Below, piece after piece: positions 56,810 through 64,000 of a stretch of 64,000 nucleotides of DNA; positions within the stretch are counted from its first letter, which is position 1; the number at the start of each line of letters is the position of its first letter. Where the stretch lies: assembly GCA_037074615.1 (NCBI GenBank), contig CM073532.1, positions 18,058,001-18,122,000 of the forward strand, written 5' to 3'. Source of the stretch: Leucaena leucocephala (lineage: Eukaryota; Streptophyta; Magnoliopsida; Fabales; Fabaceae). The position numbers were made by a program, and so were the translations under genes. The notes below the pieces were generated by a model that was not told the origin of the DNA, ran no database searches, and saw only the letters and a list, made by a program, of their open reading frames with translations.

Positions 56810-57477
56810 TAACCTGCAATAAACAAAGCATTGATCACAATCTTACGCCCCTAACAATCACCATTCAACACTTTACAAGATAGCCACAACACAGGAGTAT
56901 TAAATGACCCAACTCATTGTAGGTAACTTTTTTACAGAGTATTAAATGTTTAAGTTGATGTTGTTAATATCATTTATAAAGTTGTATATCCCATTAGAGG
57001 AATAATAATTAACCCAACTAATTGCATCTAACTTTTTCTACGGAGTATTAAACTTTTTTGCTGAAGTTGTCAAAATCATTTCTGAAGTTGTAAATACCAT
57101 TATAAGAGTAGTAAATGACCCAATTAGTTTCATGGCTTGCATGTTAGCCTTACTATAACCATTGAACGCTTCTATTTCCCAAATGATTGTTCATCTCTAT
57201 GCTGAAGTTCTCCTTCGCAAGTTCTGTCTTCAACTACTTGACGCTACAATATTTGTCAAACTCTTTCTCCCAAGCCAACCATAAAAGTAACTAAAACATA
57301 GCTGATCACCAGTGGAATACAACAAGAAGATTTTGTTAAACATTTACTTACACTTCCTCCAAATCAGCTTCAACTCAGCCAAAGGCGTCTCTCGCAAACT
57401 TCTTCTGTCATTCGCGCCAATAGCACCATCTAATTGATGCCGCATTGTTGCTATAGTATCATCTTCTAAGTGAAGGC
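56810..57477. other. MULE-2 5' flank
   Basis: Non-coding DNA between the transposase start and the gypsy LTR at 57478. About 56890-57130 holds a degenerate ~120 bp tandem duplication ('gacccaact.attg.a..taactttttt.ac.gagtatta' in both copies). Confidence 0.6.
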
Positions 57478-60400
57478 TGTAATATCCTTAATTTCTGTAC
57501 TAATTTCTATGTACAGATTAAATGGAATATATGAGTTCTTTTTCAGGAAAAAGATGTGGTCCTTTATGTAAAGAAAAGGGTTAAATTGCAAAAGAAAGGA
57601 AATGAAAGGACTTAAATGCAATTAAGGAAAGTTTAAGGTTAGGAAAGAAAGGTAGACAAAAATGTGGGGTCCTTAAGTGTAATTTTAGCCAAATAAAGGG
57701 ACTTAGATGAAAAGAAGAAAAGTTTCTGGGGCAAAAGTGTAATTATGAAAAGTTGGACCGAAAATAGGCAAAACAGTGATCGTACTCCGATCAGCCCCAT
57801 ATTCCACCAGTAGGTAGAGCAAGTGACGCCGGGTAATCCGGCCTAATACAGGAATTTTTGAAGACTCCAGATAGCCAGAACTGGACTGATCGTCCAAAAG
57901 TTATAAAAATTCCTACCGGATACCTTAGATTTCAGATATAAGTAAGAAATTACAGGATGATGCACCCTTATGGGGCGGATGTCGGGAAACTGACAGGATA
58001 CCGATAGGAGGTCTGTAGGAAAAGTTATCCGCAAATTAGAAAATCCAGACGGGGTATGAGGCCTCCAGGGATCCGATAGGGAGATTTATCGGTATTTAAA
58101 CTAAGACTGAATGAGGTCGGGTAACAACAGTCAGATGCCCGTTATGACCCAAATGGCTGCCTAAACACAGTAGGGTAGTGTATCTGACAAAAGGAGCCGG
58201 TGTCCGGAAATGTGTATAAACGGTAAATAATAATAAAATATTCAGTGAACTGTGCCAGAGGAAGATTCCTCAAAATGCGTGCCATAAAGGTGATGGACCC
58301 AGAAAGGCCCAATAATGGCGCCAACAAAGGCCCAATAAGACTCTTGGACGGATAGGTGGGCCAGTGTCCGGCAGAACCCCCGAAAAATGCGAAATTACAA
58401 AAATGCCCCTGTGTTGTACCAAAGGGGTAATAGGCGTATGAAGGGTATTTTGGTCATTCTGGATAGGCCTAGAGGCCAAGACAAATACAGATGAAGTTAA
58501 TCAGAGTCAATATATGCTCTGATAAAGCATAGAAAGGTGTAAAATGACAGTTTTGCCCTTAGGGTTAAAATAGTGCAAGAAAGGGCACCCAGGGGTATTT
58601 TGGTAATTTGCCAAGGGTTGTTTCTTGGGAATCGAGCCATCAGAGTACTTGAGCTTGATCAGAGACCCAAGATAATATTCTAAGGCCCAAAAACGTAGCC
58701 CATGAAGTATGTGGGAAAAAGTGGCATTAAAATACTATTTTAATGCTGTTTCAATGAAGTAAAGTTACTCGGTCGGCACGATAACCGAGAAGGTGATCAG
58801 ATAAAGTCCTGGACTTATCTGGATAGCATTGGATGGCTTGACAGGTGCCAGCAAGATGACACATGGCACCAACATAGAGGAGAAAGAAAAAGTTAAGGAC
58901 ATGTGGCATAATCTTAGCCGATGAGTCCAGTTTGTGGGAAATCGGACCGGACCGGTACTGGATTGGACTCGAACTGCTGAGTCAGCTGATGAGGTGTCCC
59001 AAGAGCTTGTAATTTCGCCATGTGAAGAATGTGGGAGGTGAGGTGTCCCATGAGTTGGCATTGAGTGATGTCATGCATGATGCAGTAAAAGGAATAAAGA
59101 AAAATAGGAAATTCCGGAAAAACCAGGACCACAGGATCAGATGGCTTCAAAATTACAAGAATGCCATTGAAGGAAACTATAAATAACCCCTAGCTCTTCA
59201 TTCCCACTGCCTAAGGAGCATTTAGAGAGATAAGGAAGTGCTTGAGAGAGAAAGTGAGAAAAAGAAAGAAGAAAGGAAGTTCTGGTGAAGTTGGAAGCAG
59301 TAGAGAAGTTCTGAAGTTCTGCTTTTAAGGTAGTAACTAATCTTAGCTTTTATGTAATGTCTTTGTGAATTGTTGTGCTATTGTTTGATTGGATTGTTGT
59401 CTTATATGTTATGCTTGAAGCTCTATTACAATGCTATGATCATATGTTATTGAATATTGAAGCATGCAGCATACTTATCTGTACACAATCACAAGCAGGC
59501 ACTGTCACAATGCATTACATATATTGTTATAATTGTTGCTACTGGGATTCTTTTGAATCTCATTCCCATAAATAACATTACAGGGGAGGTTCTGTCAAAA
59601 TACAATTCGGAAATTTTAGGAGAAGCCGGTAGGCTGCCGAAATTCTGGCAACAAAGCAGGAATAAAGAAAGGAACTGATACGTACTGTGTACGTAGGTGC
59701 TGTCTAAGGAGGCTGGAAGTGAGTGGACCTAGCAGGTTCATCCAGTCTTTCCTGGGTACTTACGTAGAATGGTAGCTCCCACGGGAATTATCGAATCGGT
59801 ACAAGATCGGTTACTTTCTACAGACGGAATGTAGCAGTTATGCTGCCGGATTTTAGACAACGAAAAGTGTAACAGAAATATGAGGATGTTAATCATGCAC
59901 TGATGTATAACAGTAGATTATTTAATAATAATTGTTATCTGGCATGTTTGACTGATATGTGATGTATATATGCACTAATATGTAAAGTTGGTTGCTGAAA
60001 AATGTCCTTGTGAACAGTAACTCGTGAAGACCTATTGATGTTGGATAAATCATTAAAAATAGAGAATGGTTGAATAAATGTATGATATTTTTATGGTAAA
60101 TAGTAGACACCCTAATCTTTAATTTGATATATATAGTGACTCATTTGGATGTATATACAAAAAGATATAAATTATTAAAGTTGGGACCAGAATGCTGGAT
60201 TCAGGAGAGAGTCAATGGATAAACAGTAAAGTTGAAACGTTGACCCGCGTTGAATTTGTCAAAGAATGGTCAACCAATGATTTTTCCCTGAAATATACTT
60301 AAGTTATCTTCATGTATCAATTTGAACCACTTCATTTCAATTTTTCTAGAATTAGTTATGAAGTTTCAAAATTAGGGCACTCATCTGGAATTTGCCACAG

Positions 60401-60518
60401 TGAACAGTACCCGATATGAATAAAATTCCAGATTAAGAGTTTAGACTTCAATGACCCTGAAAGTGGTTCTAAGTGCTACTGAATGGTCCTTAAGATGTAT
60501 AAAAATAAGGATGTGACA
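57478..60518 (+). repeat. Gypsy 5' LTR (plus)
   Basis: 3041 bp, TGTAATATCC...GATGTGACA. TATA box 59178-59185. Homologous to 50536-53359 along its length, and to the palindrome LTRs from ~58260 on. Confidence 0.93.
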
Positions 60519-60521
60519 TTT

Positions 60522-60533
60522 TGGTATCAGAGC
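60522..60533 (+). promoter_or_regulatory. Gypsy primer-binding site (tRNA-iMet)
   Basis: TGGTATCAGAGC three bases after the LTR. Confidence 0.95.
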
Positions 60534-60631
60534 AAAGGATTCTGGCTTAGGAAATGCTCTGAGTAGATGATTTATAGATAGACATACTATGATAAAGCCG
60601 TCATAATTGACACTAAGTTAGTGTTTGCAGG

Positions 60632-61327
60632 ATGGCTAGATATAGATTCGGGTCTAAAACTACAGTGAACCAATGGGAGTTAAGACCAGAGGTATCTAGT
60701 TCAGATAGTTCAGAAGAGGAGATAGTGAGCAATGATTCTGACCCCTGGACACCTCCAGTAGTTGGTGACTCTGAAGAGGAGAGTTCCTCGGTAGGATCAA
60801 ACTTTCCGATTGATGATCAGGAGGTGATGATAACAGAAGGCCCTATTCCTGCTATTCCCATAAGTGTGGTACCCTTGAATATAACAGATAGTTCAGGATC
60901 CAGCCTACATGATCAGAGTAATGTGCCAGGTCCCAGTAGGCTCGAAGTGACCCTAGTAGAGATACATTTGGGGAGTCTAATCGTAAGAATGGTCCCAGGG
61001 AGAAACCTGAGTAGAGAACAGTTCGAGAGCTCGGTAGCATTAGCCCGACAACTATACGAGATGAGTCAGACTCTGATCAGAAACATAGATCAAGATTATA
61101 TGGTCTACCAGGAATTTGTCACAAGGGTGAAAGCCATATATCAAGCCTAGGATCCAAACGTGTTAACCATGGGGCTTTGGCTAGAAATTATGAATGATGT
61201 ATTGCCAACGACTCCTACCTGGAGATCAGAGTTGGATCAATATTTTGATAGAGAACCATATTGTACCATATTCGACTGGATCTACCTAGTAGGAGAATAT
61301 ATTAGAATGAAGTTTAAGAAAAATTAG
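60632..61327 (+). pseudogene. Extra ORF upstream of gypsy gag, one nonsense codon
   Basis: Homolog of the intact ORF at 49725-50423: 'MARYRFGSKTTVNQWELRPE', the acidic Ser region, 'NLSREQFESSVALARQLYEM'. A TAG at 61148-61150 stands where the other copy has Trp (QAWDPNV), after which the frame is open to 'YIRMKFKKN' and TAG at 61325. It is one residue shorter than the minus copy. Many differences between the copies are conservative. Confidence 0.78.
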
Positions 61328-61464
61328 GGTAATGTTTCCAATGTATAAAAGATCAGTACAGTAGCATATGTATGACTGTGATATGTACTTTGTATGTTAT
61401 GTTTGAAATGAAATGAGAAATGTTGTTGTTTATCGCATTCCTTTCTATGTTAGAGCATAACAAA

Positions 61465-62505
61465 ATAGTTCGAACAAGAAGAACGATCCCAGCAGAGGAA
61501 CCACAGGAAGCTGGAAATCTTAATCAACTAATTTTAGAGCGATTAGAGCAACAACAAAAGATGATAGAAGAGATGAGAGCTGCTCAGGCACGAAATAAGC
61601 AGGAAAGGGATGCTGCCATAGCAGCAGCAGTGGCAGCAGCGATAAATAATTTAAGACCGCCAGAGCCTTCAGGAGCGACTAGTAGAGAACCTGAAGAGGT
61701 ACCACAGCAGGTGGAACAGCCCCAGAGACGGGTGGAATTGAGGGAGGAGGCAGTAGGAATCCAACAATGGATGGTTCGATTTTGTAAACACAATCCTCCA
61801 GTATTCGAAGGGACATTCGAAGTACAGGTAGCAGAGAATTGGGTCAGCAGATTAGAGAAGATCTTTAAGTTCCTCGACTGCCCAACTGAAACCAAGGCCC
61901 AAATGGCTATCTATCAATTGGAAAAGGATGCTGATAGATGGTGGAAGAATACAGAGTTACTTCTCCAAGCAAGAGACATTCCAGTTACCTGGGAAGTGTT
62001 TCTTGAGCAATTTTATGAGAAATATTTCCCTCAATCCGTCAGAGATGAAAGGGAGGCCGAGTTCCTTGTACTAAGATAAGGAGAAAAAGAAGTTTTTAAC
62101 GAATATCTGGCTAAGTTTATCCGGCTATCCCAGTATTCTACGTATCTACGCTAAGTGGATGACGAACGCTGGATGACAGAAAGAATGATTCGAGGGTTGA
62201 ATTCCATGCTAAAGGAGAAGTTAACTCCGCAACAATACAGCCAGTTTAATAAGGCTGTGCAAGCATGCCGAATTGTAGAAAACAGCATGAATCATCGAAT
62301 GCTGTCCAGATCCGGGAGTAGAGATCAGGCGACCCCGGACAAGGCCGGTCAAAGTCAAGAAGCTGTAGGTGGGAGCGGCTATAAGAAGAGGAAGTGACCA
62401 TGGCAGAGCAAAAAGCCAAATAGAGGAAATTTCCGCGGCAGACCTAACAACAGGGATTCCAAGGCCCCAGTATGTGAAAAGTGTGGAAGAAATCATGGTG
62501 ATAGA
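61465..62505 (+). pseudogene. Gypsy gag
   Basis: The start codon is ATA (61465) in place of ATG; an upstream in-frame ATG at 61420 exists. The retrotransposon gag domain is clear: 'NPPVFEGTFEVQVAENWVSR', 'LEKIFKFLDCPTETKAQMAI', 'DADRWWKNTELLL', 'WEVFLEQFYEKYFPQSVRDE'. Stops at 62077 and 62152, then 'DDERWMTERMIRGLNSMLKE', a basic RG-containing stretch and the start of the knuckle at 62473-62502, where the nested LTR cuts it. Confidence 0.92.
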
Positions 62506-64000
62506 TGAAACATCCTTCCTTTCATATGTCTTAGGGACCATTCAGTAGCATTTAGAACCACTTTCAAGGTCATTGAGGTCCAATTTCTCAATCTGGAGTT
62601 TTACTCTTATCGAGTACTGCTCACTGTGTAAATTCCAGATGAGTGACCTAACTTCGAAAAATCATAACTAATTCTAGAAAAATCTAAATGAAGTGGTTCC
62701 AAATTCTAAATGAAGATAACTCAATTATATTTCAGGGAAAAATAACTCGTTGACCATTCATTGACCAAGTCAACGTCAGTCAACGTGTCAAGTTTACTGT
62801 TCATTCCACGCTTTTCTCCCTGAATCCAGCATTCTGGTCCCAACTTTAATAATTTATATCTCCTTGTGTATACATCCAAATGATACGTTTTATATATCAA
62901 ATTAAAGCTTGGTATGTATACTATTTACCATAAAAATTTCGTATATTTATTCATCCATTTACTATTTTTAATCATTTATCAAACATGACCTTATCACTAC
63001 GTGTTACTGTTCACAGTGGTAATTTCCAGCATTTCTACTTTGCATACATATACATACATCCATCATATATCAGTCAAACATGCCAAACAACAATTATTAT
63101 TAAATAATAAGTTGTTTTCCATCTGGCCATGTATATAAATTCTCATATCTCTATTACATCTTTTCCTGCCTGAAATCCGGCAGCATAACCGCTACGCTTC
63201 ATCTATACAAAGAACTGAACCGTACTGATTCGGTAATCCCCTCATGAGAACTACCATTCTACGTAGTACCCAGGAAAGACTAGATGAACCGGCTAGGTCC
63301 ACTCACTTCTAGCCTCCTTAGACAGCACTACGTACACAGTACTTATCATATACTGATGTTCAGTCTTTACTTCGGCAGCATAACGGCGTCTCTTAAAATT
63401 CCCAGAATTCATTTTGACATAACCTCCCCTGTAATGGTTTACTTATTGGGATGAGATTCGGGGGAATCTCAGTAGCAACAATCATAACAATATATGTAAT
63501 GCAGAGTGACAGTGCTTGCTTGTGATTGTGTACAGATAAGTATGCTGCGTGCTTCCATACTTAATAACATATGATCATAGCATTACAGCAGAGCTTCAGA
63601 CATAACGTATAAGACAACAATCCAACCAAACAATAGCACAACAAATCACAAAGCCATTACATAAAAGCTAGGATTAGTTACTACCTCAAAGGCTCAGCAG
63701 AGCTCTACTATCTCTATTCTGCTTCCAGCTCCGCCAGAACTTCCTTTCCTCCTTTTCTCCTTTCTCTCTTCCTTTCCTTCTCCTTCTCTCTCTTCTTTCT
63801 CTCCCTTCTCCCTTGCCTTGCGTGAATGAAAATGGAATGGAGGGGGGGTATTTATATTTGCCTTCAATGGCAATTCTGCAGTTTCTATGAACTTTGATCC
63901 TGCGGTCCTGGTTTTTCCTGGATTTTCCTATTTTCTTTAATTCCTCCTTTACTGCATCATGCATGACATCATCGGGACACCTCACCAGGACACCTCAGCG
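62506..64000 (-). mobile_element. Gypsy LTR, third copy type (minus, runs off window)
   Basis: A minus-strand LTR whose 3' end reads TGAAACATCC at 62506. It shares order and text with the other gypsy LTRs (for example 'ctacgtagtacccaggaaag' at ~63257, TATA box 63849-63856) but is clearly diverged. To its left there is no PBS, so it is a 3' LTR or a solo LTR. The bases before it, ATAGA (62501-62505), should recur at the far end if it is a clean insertion. Confidence 0.88.

Larger units (their letters stand above)
53360..57477 (-). mobile_element. MULE-2
   Basis: A Mutator-like element on the minus strand lying exactly between two gypsy LTR starts. It holds the transposase (54396-56809), a 3' subterminal minisatellite (53525-54180) and a 5' tandem duplication (56890-57130). 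No terminal inverted repeats or 9 bp TSD found, so its true ends may have been removed by the LTR insertions. Confidence 0.75.
57478..62505 (+). mobile_element. Gypsy element, 5' part (plus)
   Basis: Ty3/gypsy: 5' LTR 57478-60518, PBS 60522-60533, extra ORF 60632-61327, gag 61465-62505, broken at the first zinc knuckle ('CEKCGRNHGD') by a minus-strand LTR at 62506. The rest of the element may continue beyond the window after the nested insertion. Confidence 0.93.

Noticed and set aside
57478..60518. LTR(-) 50536-53359, MULE-2 and LTR(+) 57478-60518 as one palindromic element like 17998-24767
   Set aside because: The LTR starts face the MULE and gags lie outside, the reverse of the palindrome; LTR lengths differ by over 200 bp, the copies are clearly diverged, and no TSD frames the unit.

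Overview
This window is repeat-dense plant nuclear DNA, probably from heterochromatin of a flowering plant. The evidence is Ty1/copia and Ty3/gypsy LTR retrotransposons of plant type, Mutator-like (MULE) transposases with SWIM zinc fingers, MITEs, and tRNA-iMet-type primer-binding sites. I see no intact host gene; one HMG-box-like exon fragment (about 48938-49166) is the only possible piece of one. Almost every coding stretch carries stops or frameshifts. All calls come from reading the sequence by eye, without database searches.

Layout, left to right. 1-344 is the U3 end of a minus-strand gypsy LTR. 345-17851 is MULE-1, split by a full-length minus-strand copia element (A, 2867-12902, TSD TCTCT), which itself holds a solo LTR of its own family (5449-6725, TSD CGAGG). 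The right half of MULE-1 has a subterminal minisatellite (13080-13930) and a decayed opposite-strand gene of the Ulp1-associated kind (14099-16955). 17857-34463 is copia element B (TSD CTTAG/CTTAA). B was hit three times: in its 5' LTR by a 6.8 kb palindromic gypsy structure (17998-24767, TSD ACTCC), in its pol by an unidentified 1.4 kb insert (28431-29818), and near its 3' end by a solo LTR of family A (31220-33174, TSD GTATT).

34464-38230 is AT-rich with one MITE and one TATA-type promoter remnant. 38231-45291 is copia element C (TSD AATAT, LTRs about 4% diverged), with an intact gag ORF, a broken pol and a MITE in its leader. 45292-48923 holds nothing I recognise. 49205-53359 is the 5' half of a minus-strand gypsy element, 53360-57477 is MULE-2, and 57478-62505 is the 5' part of a plus-strand gypsy element of the same family. 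That element is broken inside the gag zinc knuckle by another minus-strand gypsy LTR (62506 to the window end).

The standout is the palindrome at 17998-24767. It is two head-to-head copies of a gypsy 3' half (gag zinc knuckles, PPT, LTR), with 2.79 kb arms that look about 99% identical around a 26 bp spacer. It is bounded by two U5 LTR ends and a perfect 5 bp target duplication, so it appears to have integrated as an inverted dimer. Its transcripts could fold into long double-stranded RNA matching the other gypsy copies in the window. Other notable points are a conserved extra ORF before gag in the gypsy family, a copia C primer site that seems to match the anticodon arm of tRNA-Ile with C opposite inosine-34, and a cluster of GGTCGCGACC palindromes inside the copia A LTR.
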